Source of the DNA: Panaeolus papilionaceus
Taxonomy: Eukaryota > Basidiomycota > Agaricomycetes > Agaricales
NCBI GenBank assembly: GCA_015501605.1
Contig: JADNRZ010000011.1
Coordinates: 868,001 to 932,000, forward strand
Reading direction: 5' to 3'
DNA: 64,000 nucleotides
Positions 25,178 to 37,294 of this stretch are shown piece by piece. The notes beneath the pieces are model-generated. The model saw only the letters and a list, made by a program, of their open reading frames with translations. It ran no database searches and was not told the DNA's origin. Numbering within the stretch: position 1 is the first letter of the stretch; every line of letters begins with the position of its first letter. The position numbers and the translations under genes were made by a program.

Positions 25178-26350
25178 GGCGGTCGCTTGAGGGTAGAAAT
25201 CTTTGTCTCGTCCTTTTTATCTTCTTTCTCTCCACCCCTTTCCGTCTTGGGTACCAAAGAAATCATACCTCTTACGCTTTGAATGACGTCCAATGAGGTG
25301 ATAGAAACGCAGCCATAAGATGCAGCTGAAATGCCGAACCCTTGCAAGGCGACCATCCGTGAAGCGCAAGAGATTTGCTCGCCTTCTCGTATAGGGGATC
25401 ATGCGGGGAAGAATTTTCGGATTTGGCAAATCGTACATCGTGACCGAAATGGTCAGGTGTTGCCAGCGAATAAATGCCAGGTCGCACCATGAATCGACAT
25501 TAGGCTGAGGAGAAGGGGCGCGAAGCAAAGCGTATCAGCAAGGAGTAGTATACTCGGCCTTTCCTTAGCCCAAAAATAACGAGAATGATCCTGCAGCCGC
25601 TACACAACGTAGGCTGCTTTTTTAAATTCAGAACCTATGGCCATGATAGCCACTTGGCTAAGCATCTCACAGCCAGTTACACCTAAAAGGAACTGATCAT
25701 AAAATTGAAAGACTTATCAACCTATGAGCTACGTGTTATCCTGTCAACAGTCAAGTTTTATTTAGATTCAGCGAAGGAGCGCCATGCTGGAGCACTCACC
25801 TCTTGACGCTCTGTCCTTCTATGTGCTTCTCACAGGATCCGAGATCTACACGCACACACGTTGTTACAGAGCCAGGTAAGGAAAGTCCAACGCAGAGAGA
25901 AGCAGTCAATCATCACATTGTGCTGACGAACTCCAGTTATCCCGATGGTCAGAACGAGAAGTTTTGATTCGATAAAGGTCATAAGATGCAAATTTTGTTT
26001 ATCCCTTCGGTCAAAGTGAAATGCCTGGAGCGCTCAGGTGTCTTGCAGAGCCGACCACACGCTTCGCTGGGCGCACAGATGACTAGGACTGCTGAACCAA
26101 GATGCTGGATATCAATGTCAAGTTTAAGATATATGCTCCGTTCTAGTGGTAGTCAAGGGTAAGAAGTCCTGATGCTTAGGCTGAAGATTGTAAAGAGATG
26201 GATGTATGAGAAGATGAGCAATGATGGTTGAACTAAACGGTGAGTTGGATACTGTAACCCTAACCCTAGTGTCATAGCTGCACAGCGACGACGGCCATTG
26301 TCCCACAACGACTCCTCACATCTACAACCACTACTCCCAACTTATTTACG
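25178..26350. other. intergenic region between divergent GH55 and SNARE genes
   Basis: Holds the two divergent promoters. Apart from the telomere-like motif listed separately, I see no feature. Confidence 0.5.
26258..26268. promoter_or_regulatory. telobox-like motif CCCTAACCCTA
   Basis: Two tandem units of the telomeric type 83 bp upstream of the SNARE start codon. Such motifs occur in promoters of housekeeping genes in fungi and plants. A role here is inference. Confidence 0.4.
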
Positions 26351-26801
26351 ATGTCAAGCTCAAGAGGGCGCGTTGAGGACGTATACGAAACACAAAATGA
26401 CCAACGACTTGACGAACTACACTCAAAGCTACGAACGCTACGTGGAGTGAGTGCAATTAGGAAACCTCTCCTTTTGAAACTCTTGCATTGAACTCAGTTC
26501 TTAGATAACGACCGATATCCATAACGATGTGGAATCACAGAATCTCATGCTAGACGAAACGGTATTGGTTCTTCCGAAAAAATACCATAATTCAGAAGTT
26601 GACAACAATATACAGGGTGATCGTTTCTCGTCATTTGGCACTCAATTAAGGGAGAGCTCCCGAAGGGCGGGTCAAGCATTTGGAATTGGGACAGGTAGTT
26701 TAAAACCATGGAGAATTGCCATGCTCATTGTCGGTGTGTTTATGGTATTTTGGGTAATTTCCAAAATCCTTTCATGGTGGTGGGGAACTCCGGCTGTTTG
26801 A
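26351..26801 (+). CDS. BET1/SFT1-type Qc-SNARE
   Basis: Three exons (26351-26446, 26505-26561, 26616-26801) give 112 residues. The middle is a SNARE coiled coil: NDQRLDELHSKLRTLRGITT, then DVESQNLMLDETGDRFSSF with glutamine at the probable zero layer. A short linker RAGQAFGIG..SLKPW leads to a single C-terminal membrane anchor (RIAMLIVGVFMVFWVISKI) with only a few residues beyond it, as in tail-anchored SNAREs. BET1 and SFT1 act in ER-Golgi and intra-Golgi fusion; which of the two this is I cannot say. Length is normal for the family. It is an ordinary housekeeping gene between accessory genes. Confidence 0.93.
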
Positions 26802-27394
26802 ACACGTCAGAGTGCTGGTTCATTTGTTTTGTGTTCCTGTATACCCCTCTTGCATGCATACTAGTGAGTCTTGTCCTGATATGATTTATTGCGGTCGCTG
26901 AATTGTGCTTTGATCCATCCTAGGATCTGTTTTCTGTAATACTACATCGTAATGCTTTATCGTTTTAATACCAGCGCATAGTCACCTTCAAAGTCTCAGA
27001 ACCTGCTTGAGCTTATCTCTTTGGTTTTTTTTTGCGATTTCGCCAGACGTTACTATCCACGTGGTAGAACCTCACAGGAGGAACGGCCAAAACGGGGTTG
27101 CAGTCGGTTAATCCTCATCGACAACCTTACACTCATGCGTTATCCCCTAAACGACTTGTACCCGGGTTAGCAAACAGGAGAAGACGGTCGGATTATTGCT
27201 GAGAATGCTTCCACGTCCATTGACAACCCGTCGTCGAATTCGTGGTTTGGTTTGCTCCAGGTTTGCTCCAGGTTTGCTCGAAAATTTGGCCTTAGAAAAA
27301 CGATCACCATGGACAAACAGTGCCATGGAGGGTCCGACCCCCGAGACAGCTGCAAGGCTTCGCATAAGCGGTCATGTTATCACCACACAAGTCA
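26802..27394. other. intergenic region
   Basis: 3' flank of the SNARE gene and 3' flank of the tectonin-like pseudogene. Nothing else recognised. Confidence 0.4.
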
Positions 27395-27850
27395 TCATAG
27401 GACAATTTCAAACTGCGTCCAAAGTTGTACATCCCTGCGTTTTGAAGACAGGCAAACCTCTACACCCAGCCATACGAACCAGGGATTGTTATCGTTGTTG
27501 GTGTATTTGTAAAACTCCCCGGTGGCATTGACCCCCCATACGCTGGTGCGAGAACCTAGGCTTATTCGCGTAAGCTTCCGTTTAACTTGTTGCCAGTGCT
27601 GAGAGTCCCATCTAAAGCGGAAGATATCGTTGTTGGCATTGATAATATATGGATACCCCAAACGGCAGCACCAGCTGGAGCGATTATTTGCCTCAGCGCT
27701 GCTGAAATATGGCTTCAGGGTTTATTGTCGTCGCCAGTGTACCTGGAACTCTCGTCCTTGTCGTGGATGCCTCAGACGTTCGTCACAGAACTTGCGGAGA
27801 TACAGGTGAGTATTTAGCCTAAGTTAGCAGCTCAGAGGTGGATATTTTTA
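27395..27850 (-). pseudogene. tectonin (beta-propeller lectin) gene remnant
   Basis: The minus strand encodes tectonin-type repeats, with units such as TRISLGSRTSVWGVNATGEF followed by YKYTNNDNNPW, and an earlier unit containing SRYTGDDNKP and AGAAVWGIH. In that earlier unit two positions that should be tryptophan are TGA stops, and the frame changes between units. Tectonins bind O-methylated glycans of bacteria and nematodes and serve in fungal defence. The broken frames indicate a pseudogene. A further open frame upstream (27895-28089 minus) may be its 5' part but shows no tectonin pattern. Confidence 0.7.
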
Positions 27851-28089
27851 ATTGATGCATACCTATTCAAGAATATGCATATGGGATGGTTGGATTACGG
27901 ATGTGACACAACATCGTTGACTTTTATGTATTCAAAAAGCACACCATCCCCAGTGTCTATGGTAAACCGATATGCTGGAATAAATCCTGCAGGCACACCA
28001 CTAGCAGCACAGACGACTACTGGAAGTCGTAGATACTCGCTCATCATATCCTGTTGAATTATTTGCTCCCAATAATTATTTCTCAACAT

Positions 28090-29062
28090 GAACTATGTAT
28101 TCAGAATAGACATTTCAATGCGGGATGTTTAAAACGCCTTGTAACATCTTTGGAAACCTTTTCGCCTACAATTATAGAAACGGCAGTGACTGCGATTATT
28201 CTCTGACACTTTGCGGTTGTGTATAAAGAAAATTCTATAAGTGCATTGCATATCCACAGTATCGAGCGGTTTCTTCGAAGAGCGGAGTGTTCCCCACAAA
28301 TTCAACTTCAGAGCAACGCAGAACAAGGCGTTCACGGGGACTTTAAATATTACGGCGCTTACCATGTCCGCAAAACGTTCATTTTTTCAAGCAAACTCAA
28401 CGAAGTGAACGTAGACTGGATATAGAGTATTTCGAGCCTAGAAAACTTTGACTCGAGGTAGTAAGAAGACAGAATCCCAAGACCCCCCCCCCAACTCATT
28501 TATAACGCTTCCTAACGCTTACGCCTCCATGTCTCATGTACCAATCAAGACGTGACTGGGTGCACACGTACCCTTTTTTTTTAGTTGTTTTCGCATAATA
28601 TAATCGTTTCTCATTGATTATCTGCATCTTCATTAGAATTGCAAAGGCCACTTGCATTTTCCAGACACCCAAGATTCAATGCAACTCATAATTTAATAAT
28701 TGTCTGGAGCTGGAATGCTACTGGCTACGTAATGGTAGTGTTACATGCATGCTTGTACATATTTTGTAGTGAGGAAATATCAGAAAGAAAAGAAGAAAAA
28801 AGTCAGAAGTAATAAGGACAGACAAGTCAGAGGAAGCATCATCATAACTAGGCAGAGCATAAACAATAAAAAGGAGCATTAAGGCGACAATGAAAGATGG
28901 AATATTAATAGTAAACGTTAGCGCTCAGTAAATAAAAAAAGTCATTAGTCTAAGTAAGTCGTGAGCGTCGAGCCCTAGAGTAAGAAGTTAGGGCGACATA
29001 ACCATATAGGCAGCAAGGAAATCGCATTTCCGATAATTTTGAGCAAGATGTGAATTTCAGGT
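28090..29062. other. intergenic region
   Basis: AT-rich, with a poly-C run near 28,484-28,493. No gene or RNA recognised. Confidence 0.5.
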
Positions 29063-32000
29063 TCACAGCAATCGTTCCTTGATTGACACCGCTTTGATCC
29101 AAATCTCTCCAGGACGACTTGATAAACCATCAGAGCGAATACTTTATACAACGATTAAAAAAAGCATACCTCTTCTCTCTTAGGATTCTCCACACCTTCC
29201 TATTCTCCACCTGTGCTTGAGTAGGTTGCTGATGTGGTGCCCTAGGACGTGGCGGGAATGCTCCGGGACCACATCTATCCTGCAAATCGGCGAGGGCCTC
29301 GTTCGTTCCCTCTGTCTCCACCACGATGGTGCCATACCACCCAGGATCAACAAACAAGTTATCCGTATCGGGGATCGGGATACGTGAGCTGGTTGTTGGT
29401 CTACCAGAGTTGGTGTGCCTGGGTGCACCTCTGGGTGGTCTGATGGTGAACGAAGAGCGGTGGACCCAGCGAACGAGGTTATGGATAGCGCCTTGAGGAC
29501 TATTTGAAATTGTTAATCAAGATAATTTGAATGAGAAACAGCTTAGATAGGCTCACGTTTCGGTGCGGACACGGTCATTCAGCAGCTGCAAATTCATCGC
29601 AATTTCTTCACCCCATGGGCTAACGTTGATATGCACAACCGGATTGCTGGCAGTTGCCCCGGTGCGGATAACACGATGGAAGTACGAGGGAGGGAAGGCC
29701 AACGAAGGGAGATACTTGGGCAGATCTCCGATGGTCGTAAAAGTATAGTCCAGATCCTGATTCAAACATTAGTGAAAAAGGCCTCACAGTCAATCAAAGA
29801 AAAGTCGCTCACAATGAGGTACGTTCCGTCCCACACCAACCTCCCAACATTACCCTCATCTCCAACAGCAACGTCCCAAACCACATCTCCAAGCCTCATC
29901 AAGTGCTGCACACCAGCCCTCTTACACTCAGCCTCGCACTCCAACACGCTCTTATCCGACAACCAGTCCCCCTCTGGAGAAGGCACAAACACCCTCAACA
30001 GCGGTGCTCTCCTCAGCTTGAACAAAGGCGACCTAAATGACAACCCAGGCTGAGACGAAGAAGCATGCTGCAACATCCCCGGCGCATATCCATGACTCTG
30101 CGACTGCGAGTAGCTAGACATCGTAGGAGACGGTGCACGACTTGAAACCCGTGATGATGTGCCAGTAGCTCGCCCAGATGACCCAAAATTCATATTCTTC
30201 GCAGCGGATGGAGGAGCAGAGTAGCCGAGAGTTTGAAGGTTGGCCTGATGTACTGCTGATTCTTTCTCTGCTTGAGCACGAAGACGGAGAACGACGCGTG
30301 TGTAGGCTCGCGTTGAAGCTGTCATGCTGCGCACAGTGTCGAGAATAGAGGGATCCCGCATTGTTGGGTGGACTGTCAATGAGTGCACGTACATGCCCGC
30401 AACTCGGGCATATTCATGCGTGGGGGTAGACACACCTCGCATATAGTCGCTCAAATCCTACGAAAACAGAGTCAGTCAAAAGAAAAAGGAGAAAAATAAG
30501 TAAATCTCACCTGCAAGGACAACGACAGGGGGTCAGACGAGTCATCCCATTGCCACCTCGTATATCCAACCGTTCTCAAAAACCTCTCCAACACCACCTC
30601 CCTAAGCTCGGGTGTCCTAACAAGCAGAACCCTAATCTCCCTCGACAGCGAAGCCAAAATACACCAATCATAAAACGCCATGTACGACAGCATTTCCCCC
30701 AACACCGTCGCGTTCGACAAGAACTGGGCCATAGTAGGCGCATCCGGACGTGGCTCTCTAGGCTTCTCAGGCTCCTCTCCTTCCTCCCCTTCCACACCTC
30801 CCCCACCCTCTTTTCTCTCCTCCTGCGACACAGGCGTCAACGGCAAATTAACGCCGCTTCTATTACTCTCATCATCCTTCACACTCCCCCTCATCGACTC
30901 ATCCAACACACTCTCATTCACACTCCCGGTACCCGTCCCAGCAGGCTTCAACATTCTCACTCCCTCATTCTTCGCAAACGGATCATCATCCAGCTCAATC
31001 CCCGCGTTCCGCATCGTCGTCTCGTCCACCTTTGGCACAACGGGGTCATCCAACACCAGCGGTTCCGGCACCCTCCTCTTCGAGACTCCAGAGCCTACGC
31101 TGAGATTTGACACGCTGGCGTTGCCAGGCTGAAGATGCACGCTGTGTTTATGCAGTTTATGATGTCCGTTCCTATGCGGTTCGGGGGACGAGCTCAACGT
31201 TGTGTTGGATCCATTGGGAAGGCCCAACATCCCACCCTCCGCACCTATATGCTGCCCAGGTTTAACCTTACTCAACTTCCTACTCCTCGGGGGAGTCTGA
31301 GGAGGAACAGCCATCCCGTGTTGCTGTTGCTGCTGCTGTAATTTCTGCTGGGCATTCAACTGCTTCTCAAGCTGGGCTTCCTGCTTCTTCGTCAAGCCCC
31401 TCGGAATCGCACCATTCACACTCCCAGTGCCATTTACGCTCGCATTCCCAATTCCACCATTCAACTGCGTCATCGCCGATGGCTGATGTTGCGCATTAGG
31501 AGGAGGCGAAGGTAACTGTCTTCCAGGCGACCCATGCCTCGCACCACTCGCCGACCCAAGACTCCTCGGTGGTGACGCATCCGGTGTCGCCGGCAGCCCA
31601 TTCAAGCTCGACTTGGGGGTTAAAAACTCTTCGTTCCCATTCGTCGACTGTCTCCGTGAATGTCCAACCACAATATGCTCGCCATTCCCATTCCCGTACA
31701 CCGACTGCCTCGGCGGACTAGGTTGCAAATAATTGGACTGCTGCCTCGGTGGACTCCCATTCACGCTCGCCGGGCCCTTTGAAATCGGAGGTGGAGGGCC
31801 AGCCATAGATTGACGATGAGCAGAAGAAGGGGTAGCGACAACGCTAGCGCGTTTATTAGGGGACGTAGATATCGGAGGTTGAGGTAGTTGTCCATATTGC
31901 GACTGCCTATCAGACTGAGCCTGCGATAAGCCACGCCAGGACTGAGGAGGCGGTGACGCTAAATTCTGAGGTTGAGGCGGGGGCGTATAAGGCTGTTGTT

Positions 32001-35000
32001 GCAAATACGAAGGGTACAACGAAGGCTGCTGCTGCTGCTGCTCTCGCTGATACGGCTGGACCTGAATCGGCTTCGGTTGGGGAGGCTTCGGTGGCGACTG
32101 AGGCTGCTGTTGTTCCTGCTCCTCCATCGCAGCAAAAATCCTTGGCTTCCCTTTCATCGGACTCGTTGCGCTGACCTGCATACTCGGGCTCTTCTTCAAC
32201 GACGCCTGACTCTTTTGAGGTACAACCGGCCCAGAACCACCCATCGACATCCTCTTGTTCAAATTCGCCTGCGTTTCACTTGGGGTGGTAGGAAGTGGAG
32301 CTTGGAGTCCCATCGTACTTGTGCGTCTTGAGACGGGAGGGTTGGGGGGTGCGTTGGGATTGGGGTTGTACATCGATACTCTGCCACCAGGCAACACATG
32401 GCTGATTGATGCACCCATCAACGGATCGTCTTGCTGTGGTGGTATTGAAGGTAGAGGAGGGGACGGTGACAATGAACTTGATAGTTGAGTATTGGAAGGC
32501 TTGTTAGGTACCTAAACGCAGTGGTACCCGTCGAAGTCGGGATGAAGTCCGTTTCACGTTCCACACAACGTGCAGAACCGAGTGTGAATTAAAGGACAGT
32601 GAAAAGAAAGGAAAGAGGGGAGAAAGAGGCACGTCAGTATAAGTATATAACACAACCGAGATTAAATGAAAAAATCAGAATAAGGAAATAAGAGAAATAG
32701 AACAAAATTAAAAAGACGGAACCCAACAAGATGAGACGACGAATCAGGGATAAGAAACCAGCCAAACAAAAACCAAAAACCGCAACGCATCTCCACAAAG
32801 TGAGATCCAAGAACACCAGATCAAACCACCACTAGTGGGCTTCATCTTCCCCCCGCAAACCACATTCCCTCCCGCAGATCTACCGACCATCAAAACCCAC
32901 TCCAAAAAAAGGGGGGAAGTAAAGTCAAGGCAAAGTAAGCTAAGCTCTACCGTGCCTCGTTCCCCCTTCTCCGATAAGCAAGTCGAAGCAAGATTGGCAG
33001 AACAGTACACGGTCACAAAAAGCCGAAAAAACGCGATAGCCTGCTGTCATGCGTGTAGTCCCTTCCTTCTCATCCCTGCAATCGCATTTTTTTGCACGGG
33101 ACAAAAAAAGTGAAAGACACTAGCATGTTGACATCGCCGTAAGCGCACGTTGCAAAAATCCAACGAATATTCCATAATTCTCGTATCATATCATGGTATG
33201 ATAAAGAATGATGCGGAGGTGACGCAGGCGGGCAGGGCAACACAAGGGATACCGTAATACCCAAAAATAAAACCAGACTAATCCCCACACCCTGCAGACC
33301 ACGTTGTCTGTTCCGTTAGGTGCTCGTGCGCGTATGGGAAGGGAACAAGCAAGATCGCCGCGTCACGAATCAAAAGGATAGGGTGAATCATAGCACACAA
33401 AGCAAATCATGCTAGACACAGCTGAGCATATTGTCTAGTCATGAAGTGTAATGTGATGCGGTACGGTACGGACACACGAGAACTGCCGATACCAAACATC
33501 GATTCGCGAGTAGATGGATTTGGCGTGAGTTGAGATGCGGGAGATGGTGTAACGAATGGTAAGATGCGATGATGCAGCTTCCATCCCATTGCATCCCATC
33601 CCATGATAACCCACCCAACCTTATCTGCACTCGCAGAAAAGCACAGATCACCCGAAGCGAGGGGAAAGAGGAAAGGAAACGAGCGCATGGCAGAGAATGG
33701 AATCGGCACAAAAGGGAAGAAAAGGTAAAGTAAAAGCAAGCACGAAGGGAAGAAAAAGGAAATCGGCCCAACGCCGATCCAACCAAGTCACCGTCACGAA
33801 GCAGCAAAAACAGTAAACTCAATCAAGACGACGTCATTACCGCCTGCCCAACACCCACAAAAACCACCAAAGTCGCTCGCAAAAATGAAAAAAGCAACGA
33901 AGAAAAGAATAAATCCAACAAAAAGAAAATCCACTCACCACTCTCACTCCCTCCCCACTCCCATTCCTCAAAATACTAACAGGCCGCCTAATTGCACTCG
34001 GAGACGGCGCAAACGAGGACGAAGACACAGATCCCTGGATAGATCCCGCACTTGACGCAGGGGGAGCGTAATACGCGCCATTGCCGTTGCTGATCCCGTT
34101 TAGCATGCTGTTGTTCTGAATCTGGTCCTGTGATGATAATGATGAACGAGAGAGAAGAGAAAGGGGAAGGGGGGGAAGGGAAGAGATTAGCTGTGTTCTT
34201 TCAGATGCAATTAAGTAAAACGAAGGGAAGTAAGGTGGAGATGTAAAGATAAGTACTAGCAAGGAGAATGATAAGAATTAACCCAACACGGGATGATGCA
34301 TGAATGAATGAATGGTTATGAAAAAAATGAATCAGTGAATGAAGGAATGAACGAGCGAATCAAAGCAAATCAAGGACAGCAAATCAAGGAGGACTCGGCC
34401 TTCTCCCTTCCCGAATGACTGAATGTATGTATGCACGAACAAGCAATCAATGAAAGCAAAACCACCAAAATCGTCGAGATACAACCACGATGCGCTCTCC
34501 CGTCCCGGTGCCAATCTCAAACAAGGGTTAACCCAACACCCGCACCGCGATCCTTGTCCTGGGTAGCATAACTTTATCCAACATGCAAGTTAAATTGACC
34601 CTTCTTCCATCCATGCAGCCAATGCATTTGGGCACTGATGATGGCGAGAACAGAAAATCGAGACTTGAGAACAGAAAAAAGGGGACGAAAACAGGACGAG
34701 AACAGGACGAGAACGAGGATGTCCAGCACCGTAGAGCAAAGAAGAGGAGGAGGACCACCACCACCACCACCACCCAACATACGGGCCGAACGAGCACGAG
34801 CACGACAGCAACAGCGTCATACCACCCTATACGCCACCAACCGCAAATCAATCACAGATCTCAGGACACAATAGCAGTAATTAGAGAGGGTCATGCCAGT
34901 GATGGTCGAGGGAGGTTACGTCGTTTAGCCTCCCACCGTTGAGTCATGACCACAGTCAAGGTCAAGGTTCAACCGTGCTAGTCATTCCATCCGATTCCAT

Positions 35001-37294
35001 CCAGTGACCCATCTCATCTCACCCGCTCAACAATTCATTCATCCTCCCCACCCTATCATCCTCCAGACCAAACGAATCAAGGAGCTAATCCAACCCCGAC
35101 ATCACCATCCCATCCCATCCATACAGTATCCATGAAATGCCACATCCAGAAATTCAAAATCGGATGGGTAAATTAATGAGTGCAATGTAACAGTGGCGGT
35201 CCTCTTCCCTTCATCTCCCTCTTTCGAGTTCTCATCTTTCATCCCCCTTTATCTCGCATCCACATAAACATCCATCCATCCCAGTCAACATCAACCCCTT
35301 CATATCGCAGTGACGGTGGATAATCAACACCGGCTCCTTCTCCTTCTCTTTCTTCCCTCATTCATTCTCGTTCCCTTTCTCGTCTTCGCCCCCATTTTTC
35401 TCGTGCCATTTCTCATCGTCTCCTCCATCCCAAAACCCAGATATACACGGCCCATCCAACTAACTAGCCATAATCTAGCCATATAAATAACAGAATAAAA
35501 ATCATATAACGAATGAACGACGTCCACCCTGAGCCTCTGACCTCATCCTTGAGATGAGATGAGATGAATAGAAGGTAATGGACGAGGACGGATAGGATGA
35601 GACGCCCGAGATGTCCATGAGGAAAGGATAAAGCGTAATGAAATAAAGTGAAAGAAGAAAAAATAATAGAAAAAGTAGGAAGAACCAATTCAAACCGCAT
35701 AGAACCAAAACAGTTCAACGGACAACACGAAGGCGTTCAAGAAACAGGAAGAAGGCAAACCAAAAAAAAACCGAACTCCCAAACTAAAACCGAAAAAAAA
35801 ACTCACCAATTCCAACATAGCAGCCAACCCCGCACTCGCAGCCATTGGAGGAGGCGCTCTCGTCCCACCACCACCCATCACGCTCGTTCTTCTTGACGTC
35901 CCTGTTGGGGCTCCGTATGCGGACCCGGTTGTCGAGGGTGGGGACCCGTACGCGGACGCAGGGGGTGAGCCATACCCTGAAACTGACGGGGGCGATCCAT
36001 ACCCAGGTGCAGGTGGGGAGCCATACCCCGACGCAGCATTACTCGCGAAACTCGCATCACCCCCATTCCAGTTTGAATTCGCATTCGCATTCCCTCCACC
36101 CGCGCCAACCCCTATCATCGACACCGACATCTGCACCTGTGATGTTCTGCGTCCTAAATTGCTTGATGAGCCATTTGGGTGATTGTTGGGTGCTAAGTTG
36201 CCGTTGAGGTTTGGGTTGCCATTGCCATTGAGATTGGTGTTGAGGTTAGATATCGAAGGCCTCCTCGACCCCGGCCCTTGCTGCTGCTGCATCTGCATCC
36301 CACTGCCCACACCCACCATCCTACCAGTACCCCCCGCAAACGCATCGCTCACACTCATCGGTCCACCATTATAATAACTCTGCGCCGACGCAGGCCGCTG
36401 CACCCCCGCACCATTCGCATAGTTGTTGCCATTCGCGTGATTAGGGTTGGGGCTGGTACTGGTCTGATCAAAGGACGACCGCGTCCTCGTCGGCTGTCCC
36501 ATATAGTTGCTATTATTATTATGAAAACTGATCGGAGGCCTCGACGATGCCGATGACGCAGACGCAGCAGTACCCGCACCCATACCCGCAGGTGTCGTTG
36601 AGGTGTTCCGGCGACTCATAGCAGGGGCACTCGGGGCAGAACTGGGCCCATACCCATATCCATACCCATACCCCTTATCATGTGTCGAAGGAGGAACAGG
36701 CAACGGCGGGGACGGATCACCTCCCATTGCATTCGGCGCAGGAGGAGGTAGTGGTTTATCCAGTTTAGGAGGCCGCTGATTTTGGTTCATCAATGACATG
36801 CCCGTGCCCGAAGTGTCTCCGGCAAGATGTGAAGGTGGGGACCTCGATGAGGGTTGTTGATAGTATGGCTGGTGTTGCTGTGGGTGCTGTTGAGCATAGC
36901 CATAACTCATATCCTGCTGTTGCTGATGCTGCGGTGGTGGTGGTGGTAACTGACCCTCTCCTCTCCTCCTGGTCCCAGCATCCCCTATCTCCCTTCCATT
37001 CCCCGCAGAGCCCATTCTTCCACCCGCTCCTCTCCCCTGCTGCTGCTGATCCCTCCGATTACCTCCAAGCTGCATAGGCGCCGACATCATCCTCGTCTCC
37101 CCACCCCCATTCCCATACCCGTTCCCATTTCCACTCCCCGCACTCGCACTCGTCGCGAATCTTGCAAACAGCGGAGGCGGTGGTGGTGCCGCGCTGCCCA
37201 ATGCTACAGGCTTCGATATCGCGGTTGTCGCTTTAGCTGGCGGTGGCGGAACATCTTTATCCTGTTTAGTCAACTTGCGAAGGAAACCTGCCAT
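29063..37294 (-). CDS. large low-complexity protein with F-box-like region, about 1,635 residues
   Basis: Seven exons in continuous phase: 35807-37294, 33939-34127, 30511-32511, 29813-30457, 29557-29756, 29170-29499, 29063-29117. The N-terminal two thirds are disordered, rich in Pro, Gln, Ser, Gly and Asn, with YGSPP repeats near the end of exon 1. Order begins late in exon 3 with APTMAQFLSNATVLGEMLSY, then a helical segment LREVVLERFLRTVGYTRWQW, which resembles an F-box-like domain. Exons 4-7 form a conserved-looking C-terminal domain containing FVPSPEGDWLSDKSVLECE, FPPSYFHRVIRTGA and finally RPGEIWIKAVSIKERLL. I chose ATG 37294 (MAGFLRKLTKQDK) over the frame open to 37417. Introns 1 and 2 are 1,679 and 1,427 bp, far above the local norm of about 55 bp, so a split into two genes is possible. 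No function is claimed beyond a possible ubiquitin-ligase adaptor. Confidence 0.75.
32512..33938 (-). other. long intron 2 of the large gene
   Basis: Purine/A-rich on the plus strand. Bounded by a GTGAGTGG donor and TTTAG acceptor. No conserved gene seen inside; it could hide an alternative promoter. Confidence 0.5.
34128..35806 (-). other. long intron 1 of the large gene
   Basis: Bounded by a GTGAGTTT donor and CACAG acceptor. Contains tetranucleotide-like GAAT/ATGA repeats near 34,298-34,350 and runs of CCATCC near 35,100-35,290. No gene recognised inside. Confidence 0.5.

Noticed and set aside
30550..31341. Several long plus-strand frames
   Set aside because: Antisense shadows of the low-complexity exon 3 of the large gene.
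34739..34776. CCACCACCACC microsatellite as a coding repeat
   Set aside because: Lies in long intron 1 of the large gene; frames across it have no other support.
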